64,000 nucleotides of DNA, from positions 992,001 through 1,056,000 of the forward strand of contig CAWJLA010000001.1 of assembly GCA_963843605.1 (NCBI GenBank), in the 5' to 3' direction. This DNA is from FEN-1297 sp963843605. GTDB taxonomy: Bacteria > Bacteroidota > Ignavibacteria > Ignavibacteriales > Ignavibacteriaceae. The position numbers and the translations under genes were made by a program. Positions 45,151-54,908 of the stretch are shown piece by piece. Numbering within the stretch: the first letter of the stretch is position 1; every line of letters begins with the position of its first letter. The notes beneath the pieces were generated by a model. The model was not told the DNA's origin. It worked only from the letters and a program-made list of their open reading frames with translations, and made no database searches.

Positions 45151-46835
45151 TTAACCAAGAATATCCATGACCTTTTCTTCAATCTTTCCCAATTCCGCGT
45201 CGAACCGTTCCCCTGTCTCCTGATTTTTATTTCAACTTTATTTTCCTTTAACTTACGGTCGCCTACAATTATTTGAACAGGCATGCCGAGCAAATCGGCA
45301 TCGTTGAATTTAAAGCCTGCCTGAGCTTCCCTATCGTCGTATAATACATCAAAGCCCATAGCTTTTAGACTGTTGTAAATGTTTTCGCACGTATCCAGAA
45401 TTTCCTGTTTTTTTGCGTTCAATGCAATCAGGTGAATCTGGAAAGGCGCCAGGGTTTTATCCCATATAATTCCTTTTTCATCATGATGCTGTTCTATACA
45501 GCAGGCCATTACTCTTTCAACGCCGATTCCGTAGCTGCCCATAATAAGAGGATTTTCTTTTCCGTTCTCGTCGAGGAACATTGCACCCATGGAAGAGGAA
45601 TATTTGGTTCCTAATTTGAAAATATGTCCGAGTTCAATAGCGGTAAATACCAGCAAAGTATTTTTACATCTTGGGCATTTTTCACCGGATTTAACAATTC
45701 TCAGATCGCTATATTCAATATTCTCAACGTCCCTTTTTAAGTCTATTCCGCTTAAGTGATAATCATTCTTGTTAGCACCGCTGAAAAGGTTATTCGCATC
45801 TTTAAGCAGATCATCGGCTATTATCCTGCCCTTAAAACCTATCGGGCCGATTGAACCTGCATCCGCACCCGTAATATCTTTCAGTTCTTCCGGATGCGCA
45901 GGCCTTATTGTACCTCCCAGAACTTTTTCAAGTTTCGTCTCATTAACTTCGTCGTTACCGAGCATTAAAATAAGTACGGACTCGCCTTTGAAAATATATA
46001 CTCTGGATTTAGCGCATTGTGTTTCCTGAATTTTTAGGAACCCGCAGAGTTCATCGATCGATTTGACGTCCGGAGTTGAAATTTCTTTAATATCCCCGGA
46101 ATCATTATCGCGGGATTTGCCTTCTTTTACGGATACGGCAACTTCAACATTTGCAGCATAGCCGCACTTCTCGCAATGCGCTACCGTATCTTCACCGGCT
46201 TCCGATTTAACCATAAACTCTTCCGACCCTGTTCCTCCCATTGCACCGCTGGAAGCACCTACTACAAAATATTTTATTCCGCACCTGTCGAAAATATTTC
46301 TATATGCTTTATCGTGCAGTTGATAAGATTTATCCAGGTCTTCCGGCTTTGCATCGAATGAATATGCATCTTTCATCAGGAACTGTCGTCCTCTTATCAC
46401 GCCGCTTCTCGGTCTGGCCTCATTTCTGAATTTCGTCTGTATCTGATACCAAATTTGCGGCAGATCTTTATAAGACTTGAGTACATTTCTAGCATGGAAA
46501 GTCATAATTTCCTCATGCGTCGGTGCAAGCACGTAATCCCTGTTTTTTATATGAAACAAAGTATCGCCGAAAGCCTCTACCCTATTCGTTTCTTCCCATA
46601 TTTCAATGGGATTTAATGCCGGCAGATGAAATTCCTGTCCGCCGATACCGTCCATTTCTTCCCTTATTATTTCCGTTATTTTCTTTATTACTCTGTAGCC
46701 GAGGGGAAGAAAAGAATATATCCCCGCTGACAGCATTCGTATCATTCCCGATCTTAACATTAAAATATGGCTTTCCACAACTGCATCGTTCGGTACTTCT
46801 TTTAAAGTAGGAACGAAATATTTACTTAATTTCAT
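45151..46835 (-). CDS. proS: Prolyl-tRNA synthetase with a C-terminal frameshift
   Basis: Charges tRNA-Pro. Class II motifs: SAGIYSFLPLGYRV, FRNEARPRSGVIRGRQFLMK then DAYSFD (motif 2), and MGSYGIGVERVMA (motif 3). The central YbaK-like editing insert includes ESVLILMLGNDEVNETKLEK. Anticodon domain: TLAPFQIHLIAL. After VEIKIRRQ the uninterrupted frame turns into non-family sequence and runs to 45105, inside the convergent sugar-transferase gene. A -1 step near 45217-45222 instead gives ETGERFDAELGKIEEKVMDI then LG and stops at 45151, the normal end. I use that end; about 561 aa. Confidence 0.9.
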
Positions 46836-47193
46836 GGTTTTACTTTTTCTTTAGTTTATTTTCGGATATTATTTCGGAAAAGCAGATTTACCGTAATTTC
46901 TAAATCGATTTTTCAAAAATACGCAATTAGAAAAGTTTATCAAAACGGTCGAAGTCTAAATTTCGGTGTACTGATTAGCTTTTGATGAATGTCTTAATCA
47001 CAAATAAGATATTTTTCAGATCGGCGCAAATCCGCCTAACAAGCCTAATCAGTGTACAGTCGTATTTGGTTTATTCCTACATTTCCGATAAAAAAAAAGA
47101 AACTTGCTAATCGCAGTTTGATTTTCCTTAATTCAGTCCTTATTTTGATAAAACTAAACTCGGCTTATTAGCAGCTAAAAGGACGGAACTTAA
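46836..47193. other. Non-coding gap with an inverted-repeat pair
   Basis: GGTGTACTGATTAGCTT (from 46966) faces AAGCCTAATCAGTGTACA (to about 47058), an imperfect inverted repeat with 2-nt offsets. It may be a short mobile element about 93 bp long. No ORF; AGGACGGA before 47194 serves the following gene. Confidence 0.5.
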
Positions 47194-48476
47194 TTGAATT
47201 ACACCCGACATAATTTATTTACATTCCTATTAATTTCTTCCTTAAGCTTTTATATTCACGGGAGCAATAATTCTCAGTCCCTCAAAAATAAAACCTCAAT
47301 CCAATACTCTGCGTTTATGCAACCTGCCGACAAAACCCGGCCGCCAACCATCCGAAGTGACACTGCAGGCATCATACATCAAACCGCAAACAACCATCCG
47401 CAAATAATTATATTACCGGCCTCCCGAAAAGAAATATTAATCTCAAAAACAATATCTCCGGAAAAAGTTTCCCAAATAGACCGATATCTTGCAAATAACT
47501 ATATCCATCTTAGATCAAATAAAACAAAGAACCAAACTGCTTCACCGAATGAGAATGAAGAAACCGTTTTTGAGCTGGAAGATAAATACAGTCCGGCGCA
47601 CGGAAAGGATATCGGGATATGGACAAATTATCTTACCCCGTCCCAATGCTTCCATTTAGGTTTCGATCAATTTTTCGTTAATTACAATACGAACATAAGA
47701 GAACTTAATGCGGAAATAGAATCGGTACACGGCAGCGGATTTGAATATGCGAACATTATGGTAAGTCTCGGCACAGAAAATATAACTGCGGCAAAAAATA
47801 TTTTGGAAAACTGTAATGATGTCGGACTTTATTTTATCGATGAACCTGTCGAGCATAAAGTCTTTCACGGTATGTACAATAAAATTTCAACCGAACTTTT
47901 ACCGTCTCTTTTAAAAAGAATCCGGACGCCAAACTGCTTTTATCGAGTTATCATGTACCGGAGGGAAATATTTGCGGGAATGCCGTAGGAGATAAATATT
48001 TAGAATTGATGGAGAATAATAACAATGTCTGCATTCAATGCGATAAATACACATTGAATTGCTGCGGCAACGTAACTTATTACTGGGATGAGTTTCAAAA
48101 ATATTACGGGATAAACCGGAACTTCTCGAATTGGATGAACATTACGGTAAATAACGGTTCAACTCCGGGAGATTTTCCGTGCTCTACATGGCCGTTTGCA
48201 AAATCCGCTGACTGGTCAACATTATTCAAGTCGGCAGATAGTTACGGAATAAACAATCTCTGGCTTTTTGCCGAGGGTACGGGTAATAAATCAGCCGTAT
48301 TGAATTACTGCCGCACTGCCTGGAAAAGCGAATGGCTTAAAAGGAGGGGAAAGAAATTAATTATTTTATGGAAACTTGATGATGCCGGCAATAATGAAAA
48401 ATGGCCCGAAGGTAAATGGTACGTAGGCGACGCATATTATAGCGGAAAGGAAGAATTGATTGACTACAGCCGTTGA
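47194..48476 (+). pseudogene. Exported TIM-barrel-like hydrolase candidate split by a -1 frameshift
   Basis: TTG start at 47194 with AGGACGGA upstream; signal-like HNLFTFLLISSLSFYIHGS. Then a Ser/Thr/Asn-rich linker (residues 25-125) and a domain with GIWTNYLTPSQCFHLGFDQF, NIMVSLGTENITAAKNIL and GLYFIDEPVEHKVF, a layout like glycoside-hydrolase barrels with an acidic IDEP strand end. The frame closes at 47988, but the next frame continues KNPDAKLLLSSYHVPEGNIC through NVCIQCDKYTLNCC to 48476. The break is at TTTAAAA (47910-47916), a -1 slippery heptamer. Joined length is about 427 aa. I recognise no family. Real recoding, decay and indel error are all open. Confidence 0.6.
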
Positions 48477-48584
48477 GTATATACTGCAGAGAGTTCAAAT
48501 TAAAAAATATTTTGAATTCTCTTTTCTGTATTTTATCTTTAATAACGTAAACAATTCGATCGGGGAACTAACATAAAGCTGAAA

Positions 48585-50645
48585 ATGTCGCTAAAAGATA
48601 AATACTTAAAAATATCATATAAAACCGCAGAATTGTTTGAACGGGCAAAGATGACCGAACATACATTTATGATTATTGTTGCAATTATCATAGGTGTGCT
48701 CGCGGGATTCGGTGCAATAGGTATCAGGCTCTTAATAAAAGAAATATCACTGTTATCATTCCCCGGCGGAGATAACTTTCTGCTTAACGTACTTCATGCC
48801 CCATGGTTAAAAATTCTGCTTATCCCCGTGATCGGGGGATTACTTGTAGGACCCATAATTTATTTCTTCGCTCCCGAGGCAAAGGGACACGGCGTGCCTG
48901 AAGTAATGCAGGCTATTTTATTAAAAGGCGGCATGATACGCGCCAGGGTTGCTTTTATAAAAGCAATTGCCTCGGCTATTTCGATTGGCACCGGCGGATC
49001 GGTAGGAAGAGAGGGGCCTATTGTTCAGATAGGTTCGAGCCTCGGTTCGACTGTGGGTCAATTTTTCAGAATTCCCAGTAAAAAATTAAAAACACTCGTA
49101 GGATGCGGAGCCGCAGCAGGTATTGCGGCAGCCTTTAATGCCCCGATAGCAGGAGCCTTATTTGCGGTTGAAATAATTCTGATGGATTTTGCCGTAGCGC
49201 AGTTTTCGCCTATTGTAATATCTTCCGTTATGGCAACGGTAATATCACATAGTTTCCAGGGCGACTTTGCGGCATTCCTGGTTCCCAAATATCATCTTGC
49301 GTCGCCTTACGAAATATTGTTTTATTTCGTTCTCGGGGCGGTAAGCGGCGTTATCTCTTTTCTCTTTATTAAAGTACTGTATTTCATGGAGGATTTTTTT
49401 GATAATAAATTTCATATTCAGGAATATCTTAAACCCGCAGTAGGCGGAATAGGCATAGGAATTATAGCCCTGGTCTTTCCGCAAATAATGGGTGTCGGCT
49501 ACGACTCCATCAACAACGCTCTCCATGAAAATTTAATCTGGTACGTGGCGCTGCTTTTAATTTTTGTCAAACTAATCGCAACTTCTCTAACCCTTGGTTC
49601 AGGCGGATCGGGCGGAATTTTTGCGCCTTCTTTATTCATCGGTGCAATGCTCGGGTATTTTTTCGGCTCTATTGTTCACAACATGTTCCCCGCTATCACT
49701 GCTACGCCCGGTGCTTACGCTTTAGTTGCAATGGGCGGTCTGGTTGCCGGAACCACAAGAGCACCCATTACCGCAATTATAATTGTCTTTGAACTTACCA
49801 ACGATTACCGCATTATCCTTCCTCTGATGATTACTTGTATATTCAGCACAATACTTTCGTCAAAACTCAGCAGGGAATCTATTTATACCTTAAAGCTGCT
49901 GCTGAGGAATATAAGCATAAAGGAAGGAACCGAGTTAAATATAATGGAATCTATTTTTGTTAAAGAAGTCTATAACACCGACTTTGATACTCTAAATGTA
50001 ACTGACAATTTCAGCCAGGTAGTCAACAAAGTTATAAGAGGAAAGAGTCCCGAATTTCCCGTAACAACCGCGGAAGGCAGCGTACTGGGAATGATTTCTA
50101 TTTACGATATTAAAGATCATCTTTACGAAAGGGATTCGCTTCAAAATCTGCTTATAGCAGGCGACATTGCAAATACCGATTTCGAACCGGTTACCCCGGA
50201 GGATAATTGCCAGACTGCCATGGATAAAATGCGGAAATATGATTTCGAAGGTCTTCCGGTTGTTGAACATGATGGTTCGAATAAAATAACCGGTATGATA
50301 TGGATGAAAGATATTCAATACGCATATCAAAAAGGAATTGAAGCACGCGACATTACATCCAACCTGGCCAGCCGTATAATGATGAAAGATGAAAATCCGC
50401 AGGTAAGGTTCATGGAAGGTTATTCGATTTCGGAGATAACGCCCCCTAAATCTTTTATCGGAAAATCTATAAGAGACCTGGATATACGCGTTAAATACGG
50501 GGTCGATGTGCTGTCGGTAAAGACAAAGAAAGGCAGGGAAGAAAAAATTAAAGCAATACCTAATCCGGAATATGTTATTACGGATGAAGATACTTTAATT
50601 ATAGCAGGAGAAATAAAAAATATTAAATTATATTTCCAACCTTAA
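48585..50645 (+). CDS. ClC-type chloride channel/antiporter with CBS and RCK_C-like domains
   Basis: 686 aa. The ClC membrane domain (about 28-440) keeps the selectivity-filter motifs GTGGSVGREGPIVQIGSSLG and LGSGGSGGIFAPSLFIGAML; the REGP loop carries the gating Glu. Two CBS motifs follow (about 460-570: VTTAEGSVLGMISIYDI and LPVVEHDGSNKITGMIWM), and then a TrkA_C/RCK_C-like end (FIGKSIRDLDIRVKYGVDVL, EDTLIIAGEIKNI). Predicted Cl-/H+ exchange with nucleotide sensing by the CBS pair. Upstream spacing of about 110 bp makes an own promoter plausible. Confidence 0.93.
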   Translation: MSLKDKYLKISYKTAELFERAKMTEHTFMIIVAIIIGVLAGFGAIGIRLLIKEISLLSFPGGDNFLLNVLHAPWLKILLIPVIGGLLVGPIIYFFAPEAKGHGVPEVMQAILLKGGMIRARVAFIKAIASAISIGTGGSVGREGPIVQIGSSLGSTVGQFFRIPSKKLKTLVGCGAAAGIAAAFNAPIAGALFAVEIILMDFAVAQFSPIVISSVMATVISHSFQGDFAAFLVPKYHLASPYEILFYFVLGAVSGVISFLFIKVLYFMEDFFDNKFHIQEYLKPAVGGIGIGIIALVFPQIMGVGYDSINNALHENLIWYVALLLIFVKLIATSLTLGSGGSGGIFAPSLFIGAMLGYFFGSIVHNMFPAITATPGAYALVAMGGLVAGTTRAPITAIIIVFELTNDYRIILPLMITCIFSTILSSKLSRESIYTLKLLLRNISIKEGTELNIMESIFVKEVYNTDFDTLNVTDNFSQVVNKVIRGKSPEFPVTTAEGSVLGMISIYDIKDHLYERDSLQNLLIAGDIANTDFEPVTPEDNCQTAMDKMRKYDFEGLPVVEHDGSNKITGMIWMKDIQYAYQKGIEARDITSNLASRIMMKDENPQVRFMEGYSISEITPPKSFIGKSIRDLDIRVKYGVDVLSVKTKKGREEKIKAIPNPEYVITDEDTLIIAGEIKNIKLYFQP

Positions 50646-50693
50646 TTAATAAACTTACAACATCAGTACCCGTAAAAGAAAAAGAAGACACTT

Positions 50694-51341
50694 ATGAATA
50701 TAAATTTAACATTTGAGGAAACAAGAATAATAGGCTCCCTTATAGAGAAGGAATTGACTACGCCGGAATATTATCCGCTTACTTTGAATTCATTAAAGAA
50801 CGCATGTAATCAGAAATCGAACAGGAATCCGGTTGTATCTTTTGATGAGAGTTTATTGGAAACAGCGGTGGAAGGCTTGAGAAATAAGTCGCTGGTCAGC
50901 AGGGTAACGGGAAGCGATATAAGAGTACCCAAATACAGGCAGGTTTTTACAGAAGCGCTTGAATTAACGCCGGCGGAAGTAGCGGTTATTTGCGTGATGA
51001 TGCTTCGCGGTCCTCAGACACCCGGTGAAATAAAAGGCAGAACGGGAAGAATGTTCGTATTCGAAAGCCTCGGCCAGGTGGATGAAGTCTTGGAATTGAT
51101 GATAAATAAAGAAAATCCTCTTGCGGTAAAACTGCCGCGTCAAACCGGTATGAAAGAAGCAAGATATATGCATCTGCTTTCCGGCGAACCGGATATTGAA
51201 ATGCTGAATTCGGTAACGGAGGAAGAGACAAATTTGAATAACGAAAAGATTGAAAAGCTGGAAGCTGAAATAGAAATGCTAAAAAGCGGTTTGTATGGAT
51301 TGAAAAAAGAATTCGAAGAATTTAGAAATCAATTCAAATAA
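50694..51341 (+). CDS. DUF480 (YceH-like) protein
   Basis: 215 aa. The start ETRIIGSLIEKELTTPEYYP then LTLNSLKNACNQKSNRNPV is the DUF480 signature. Two winged-helix-like halves (about 5-85 and 88-165: LTPAEVAVICVMMLRGPQTP, GEIKGRTGRM) are followed by a C-terminal coiled coil (NNEKIEKLEAEIEMLKSGLY). Function unknown; the fold suggests DNA or protein binding. It lies 48 bp after the ClC gene and may share its transcript. Confidence 0.92.
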   Translation: MNINLTFEETRIIGSLIEKELTTPEYYPLTLNSLKNACNQKSNRNPVVSFDESLLETAVEGLRNKSLVSRVTGSDIRVPKYRQVFTEALELTPAEVAVICVMMLRGPQTPGEIKGRTGRMFVFESLGQVDEVLELMINKENPLAVKLPRQTGMKEARYMHLLSGEPDIEMLNSVTEEETNLNNEKIEKLEAEIEMLKSGLYGLKKEFEEFRNQFK

Positions 51342-51483
51342 AATTAATATATTAACATTAAACTTCGTTGTTTTCTGTACATCCTCAGTGAAACTCCCTG
51401 TCGGAATTTTTTCACGGAGACACACGGAGTAGTCACGGAGATACATATAGGAATATTTTATTGTTTTAATCTCCGCGGTTCTC

Positions 51484-51707
51484 CCATAGTCGTCAACTTA
51501 ATTTTTGAAAAATTTCCGGAATTTACTATTAATAAACACCTTAAACACCTACGGTGTTCTTTTTTATTTTGAATTAAATCTTCTACAAACAAAAAATCCA
51601 TGCGGGATTTAAGATCATCTTGAAATGAATTAACTCCGGTAGGAGTTCAACTCTTTTATTTATATAGTTCAAAGAATTATTTCACAAAATTAGGTTGGCG
51701 CCTATGC
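51484..51707. mobile_element. MITE-like element B (224 bp) with 9-bp target duplication
   Basis: Same family as 18812-19108, inverted. Ends: CCATAGTCGTCAACTTAA (51484) and TTAGGTTGGCGCCTATG. Flanks GCGGTTCTC (51475-51483) and GTGGTTCTC (51708-51716) are a 9-bp duplication with one mismatch. It keeps the ACACCTACGGTGTT and AACTCCGGTAGGAGTT hairpins but has one hairpin fewer than element A, as expected from recombination between the two ACTCC...GGAGT hairpins. Surrounding 51360-51480 has CACGGAGT-type words. Confidence 0.86.
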
Positions 51708-51765
51708 GTGGTTCTCCGCGGAACTCCGTGATACTTAAACATTAAGGAAGTTGAAACGCCAAACT

Positions 51766-53040
51766 TTATTTGGCCGGCAAACTAACTATACTATAAACCC
51801 GGTCGTTGGGTCTTACGGTTTCATCGCACGGGAATGTAATTCTTTCGCCTTTACCTGCCGTATCGCTTTCGTTATCGTGAACCATTAATGCCGATACTTT
51901 CATGTTAACAACTCCGGTAGTCGGACCGATAATTAATATCTTGTCTTCTTTTTTTATACTGCCGGTTTCTATTAGTATATCTGCAATTTTAGATTTTTTG
52001 TAATAATTAATAACTTTGCCGACGTATTCTTTCCTTGTAGTTGCTTTGCTTCCGTATATATCTGCATAATCAGCGGAGCTGGGTTTATCAAAATAAAACC
52101 CGGAAGAAAATCCGCGGTTATATACGGTTCCGAGTTCTTCAAGCAATTCATTTTTCTTTTCAGGAGTAAGTTTATTTTCTTTAAACAGATCGATTGCTTT
52201 CCTGTATGCCGAAACGGTAACGGCAACGTACTCCGGACTTCTTTTCCGTCCTTCTATTTTAAAAGAATCTATTCCTGCTTCGATCAGTTTATCGATAAAT
52301 TCTATCGTACATAGATCATTGGGCGAGAGCACGTAATCTTCACCGAGAATAATTGATTTATCAATGCTGTTATCCGTTATTTCGTATTCTCTTCTGCATG
52401 GCTGAATGCATTCCCCTCTGTTAGCACTTTTACCGAATAAGTGATGGCTCATAAAACAGCGTCCGCTAACGGCAATACACATCGCGCCGTGTATGAAAGC
52501 TTCAATTTCCAGATCGGTGTTTGCACGGATTTTTTTAATCTCCTCCAGCGAGCATTCACGCGCCAGTACAATGCGTACCGCACCTAAACTTTTATAAAAA
52601 TTTGCGCTAAGCGAATTAGATACCGAACCCTGAGTAGAAATGCAGAAAGGCATGTCATATCTTCTGCAGATCTCGGTAACTGCAAGGTCCCAGCAGATTA
52701 CTCTGTCGATGCCTGATTTCTTAGCTTCCGAAACGATAGCATCCACATCGGATATTTCTTCTTCGTAAACGATGGTATTCAGCGTAAGGTAAGTAAGTAC
52801 ATTGCTCTCTTTACAAAATGCCGCTATTTCCGGCAAGTCTTCAAGAGTGAAGTTAACGGCCTTAGCCCGCATATTTAATTTATCAACTCCGAAATAAACC
52901 GCATCGGCCCCAGATTTCACCGCAGTCCGCAGCATTGTCCAATCACCTGCAGGAGCCATTAGCTCGGGAGAATTGTTTGTGGTTTGTGGTTTGTGGTTTG
53001 TGGTATTTAGTTTATGATTTACTGAAATTTTAGAGTCCAT
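51766..53040 (-). CDS. U32 peptidase-family protein with a repeat-derived N-terminus
   Basis: 424 aa, collagenase-like U32 family; relatives act in tRNA/rRNA hydroxylation (TrhP, RlhA) rather than in proteolysis. Core: ELMAPAGDWTMLRTAVKSGA then DAVYFGVDKLNMRA, EAFIHGAMCIAVSGRCFMSH, and NRGECIQPCRREYE with the conserved cysteines; KIEGRKRSPEYVAVTVSAYR also present. The family usually starts just before ELMAPAGD. Here residues 9-23 (HKLNTTNHKPQTTNN) are encoded by an array of ACCACAAAC words. The ATG is one base after the stop of the four-helix gene at 53042, so the two are coupled. Confidence 0.9.
   Translation of the reverse strand: MDSKISVNHKLNTTNHKPQTTNNSPELMAPAGDWTMLRTAVKSGADAVYFGVDKLNMRAKAVNFTLEDLPEIAAFCKESNVLTYLTLNTIVYEEEISDVDAIVSEAKKSGIDRVICWDLAVTEICRRYDMPFCISTQGSVSNSLSANFYKSLGAVRIVLARECSLEEIKKIRANTDLEIEAFIHGAMCIAVSGRCFMSHHLFGKSANRGECIQPCRREYEITDNSIDKSIILGEDYVLSPNDLCTIEFIDKLIEAGIDSFKIEGRKRSPEYVAVTVSAYRKAIDLFKENKLTPEKKNELLEELGTVYNRGFSSGFYFDKPSSADYADIYGSKATTRKEYVGKVINYYKKSKIADILIETGSIKKEDKILIIGPTTGVVNMKVSALMVHDNESDTAGKGERITFPCDETVRPNDRVYSIVSLPAK
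52975..53020. repeat. Word array 1, left (inside the U32 gene)
   Basis: Four tandem TTTGTGG units, then TATTTAGTTTATG. In the U32 frame it encodes Asn/Thr/His/Lys-rich residues. It is oriented inversely to the array at 53457-53609, on the far side of the four-helix gene. Confidence 0.85.
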
Positions 53041-53041
53041 T

Positions 53042-53407
53042 TTATTTACACATTTTCTTAAGATAATTTATGAAAGCACTTAATCTTGGAATTAATACCT
53101 CGACTGTCTTCATAAGATTCACAAAATCTTTTTCAAAAATTAATTTTCTTCTATAAGCTTTTTTTACCCATCGTTTTAATTCAAACAATGAGCCGCGTGA
53201 TATTTTTACAAATCTTTTGTAATCAAGATAACTACCCCTCCCTGAACCCTCAGCAATATTAGCCCCGATACTATCGGCAGCTTTTACCATTTGTTTGCCG
53301 ATAGTATCCTTCGCAAAATAATCCCATGCAATAACAAGATCCCAAATCTTTTCAGAAAGATCTTCGGACAATTTATAGACTTCCAAATCTTCATATTTTG
53401 TGTTCAT
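53042..53407 (-). CDS. Four-helix bundle protein (S23/IVP family), cassette 1
   Basis: 121 aa. MNTKYEDLEVYKLSEDLSEK, then GKQMVKAADSIGANIAEGSG and RGSYLDYKRFVKISRGSLFE, then KRWVKKAYRRKLI is the PF05635-type pattern known from 23S rRNA intervening sequences and related to the Avd protein of diversity-generating retroelements. The A-x-SIGANIAEGSGR turn is the strongest family signature. AAAAGGGG stands 6 nt before the ATG. It sits between pepT and the U32 gene, with word arrays on both sides. No rRNA or reverse transcriptase is nearby. Role unknown; nucleic-acid binding is inferred from relatives. Confidence 0.92.
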   Translation of the reverse strand: MNTKYEDLEVYKLSEDLSEKIWDLVIAWDYFAKDTIGKQMVKAADSIGANIAEGSGRGSYLDYKRFVKISRGSLFELKRWVKKAYRRKLIFEKDFVNLMKTVEVLIPRLSAFINYLKKMCK

Positions 53408-53413
53408 ATTTAT

Positions 53414-53421
53414 CCCCTTTT
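53414..53421 (-). promoter_or_regulatory. AAAAGGGG ribosome-binding leader, cassette 1
   Basis: AAAAGGGG, 6 nt, ATG. The same core and spacing precede the four-helix genes at 58217 and 63672. Confidence 0.85.
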
Positions 53422-53456
53422 AAATATGATTAATTATAGAATAGTTTTACCTTCAC

Positions 53457-53609
53457 AACAAACCACAAACTACATACAAAACCACAAACTACATACTACA
53501 AACCACAAACTACATACTACAAACCAACTACATACTACAAACCAACACATACGACAACCACAACTACATACGACAAACCACAAACTACATACTACAAACC
53601 ACCTACAAA
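53457..53609. repeat. Word array 1, right (pepT side)
   Basis: About 150 bp of reiterated ACAAACCACAAACTACATACTAC words with small variants (ACATACGAC, CCAACACATACGAC). It runs right up to the pepT stop at 53610-53612. Confidence 0.9.
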
Positions 53610-54857
53610 TTACGCCTTCTCTTCCCAGATCTTCGCGATTTCAACGATGATTTTTACGACCATTTCCATATCCTGAACCGCGACCCATTCCAGTTTTGAA
53701 TGGAAGCTATGTTCACCGGCAAAAATATTGGGAGTAGGCAGACCCATAAAAGATAGCCTCGAACCGTCCGTGCCGCCTCTTATAGGGCTTAGTATGGGTT
53801 CTATGTTATATCTTTTCATTGCTTCGATGGCATTATCGGCTACCTGAGGATGCTTATCAAGTATTTCTTTCATGTTCCTGTATTGTTCGAGTACTTCGAA
53901 TTCCATTCTTGATCCGGGATATTTGGAAACTGCTTTTTTAGCCAGCTCTTTCAGAACGCCTTCAAATTCCTGTAATTTAGAAGTAACAAAGTCCCTGATA
54001 ATAAATTTGACGACGGTTAATTCTTCGTTCCCGTTGAAGTTGGTGCAATGTACATAACCTTCGCGGCCTTCGGTGGTTTCCGGCGACAGTTTGTCTTTAG
54101 GCAAACTTTCGATAAACGCGGCAGCTATTTTTACCGAGTTGACTAACTTTCCTTTTCCGTATCCGGGATGAATATTTTTACCGTGGAATTTAATAGTAAC
54201 CGCATCCGCACTGAAAGTTTCCGTTTCAACTTCGCCGCGGGTCTGCCCGTCCACCGTATAGGCAGCGTAAGCTCCGAATTTTTTTACATCGAATTTTTCC
54301 GTCCCGCGTCCGACTTCTTCATCAGGAGTAAAGCATATTTTTATCGGACCGTGTTTTACTTCCGGGTGACTAAGTAAATAATTTACGGCATCCATAATTT
54401 CGGCAACACCGCACTTGTTGTCCGCTCCCAAAAGAGTGGTTCCGTCCGTGGTTATAATATCGTAACCTATCATTTTTGAAAGATCCGGATTATCGATTGA
54501 ATTAATAACCTGATTATCGTTTGGCAGAACAATATTTCCGCCCGGATAATTTTTATGAATTACCGGATTTACATTTGCACCCGATACGGCAGGTGAGGTA
54601 TCTACGTGAGAAATAAAGCCGATCGCCGGAACATCTTTTGTGCTGTTGCCCGGAAGCGTCGCAATAACATATCCCCATTCGTCCATGTGCGCATCCGCCA
54701 AGCCCAAATGCTTGAGTTCTATGGCAAGATCCTTGGAGAGTATTTTTTGTTTTTCCGTACTCGGAAAACTAACGGATTCCTCATCCGATTGGGTATCGTA
54801 CTTTACATACTTTAAAAGTCTTTCTACGCACGTGAATTTATAATTTTCGTCGAACAT
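53610..54857 (-). CDS. pepT: Peptidase T (tripeptide aminopeptidase)
   Basis: M20B metallopeptidase that removes the N-terminal residue from tripeptides. 415 aa, normal length. Zinc-site elements: IGFISHVDTSPAVSG (His and Asp), TLLGADNKCGVAEIMDAV (bridging Asp), CFTPDEEVGRG (catalytic Glu pair), YTVDGQTRGEVETETFSADA, and NIHPGYGKGKLVNSV. C-terminal HSKLEWVAVQDM holds the last ligand region. Cytoplasmic. Its final codon touches the word array of cassette 1. Confidence 0.95.
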   Translation of the reverse strand: MFDENYKFTCVERLLKYVKYDTQSDEESVSFPSTEKQKILSKDLAIELKHLGLADAHMDEWGYVIATLPGNSTKDVPAIGFISHVDTSPAVSGANVNPVIHKNYPGGNIVLPNDNQVINSIDNPDLSKMIGYDIITTDGTTLLGADNKCGVAEIMDAVNYLLSHPEVKHGPIKICFTPDEEVGRGTEKFDVKKFGAYAAYTVDGQTRGEVETETFSADAVTIKFHGKNIHPGYGKGKLVNSVKIAAAFIESLPKDKLSPETTEGREGYVHCTNFNGNEELTVVKFIIRDFVTSKLQEFEGVLKELAKKAVSKYPGSRMEFEVLEQYRNMKEILDKHPQVADNAIEAMKRYNIEPILSPIRGGTDGSRLSFMGLPTPNIFAGEHSFHSKLEWVAVQDMEMVVKIIVEIAKIWEEKA

Positions 54858-54908
54858 AATTACCTCACTTTTGATGGGTTTATTTGTTTATGATTTATTA
54901 TTTCAAAT

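Noticed and set aside
53042..53407. S23 gene as evidence for a 23S rRNA intervening sequence here
   Set aside because: No rRNA sequence flanks any of the three S23 genes; they lie between protein-coding genes.
52971..53609. CRISPR-like look of the regular words around 53.5 kb
   Set aside because: Words are 7-21 bp, contiguous and degenerate with no unique spacers, and no cas genes are present.
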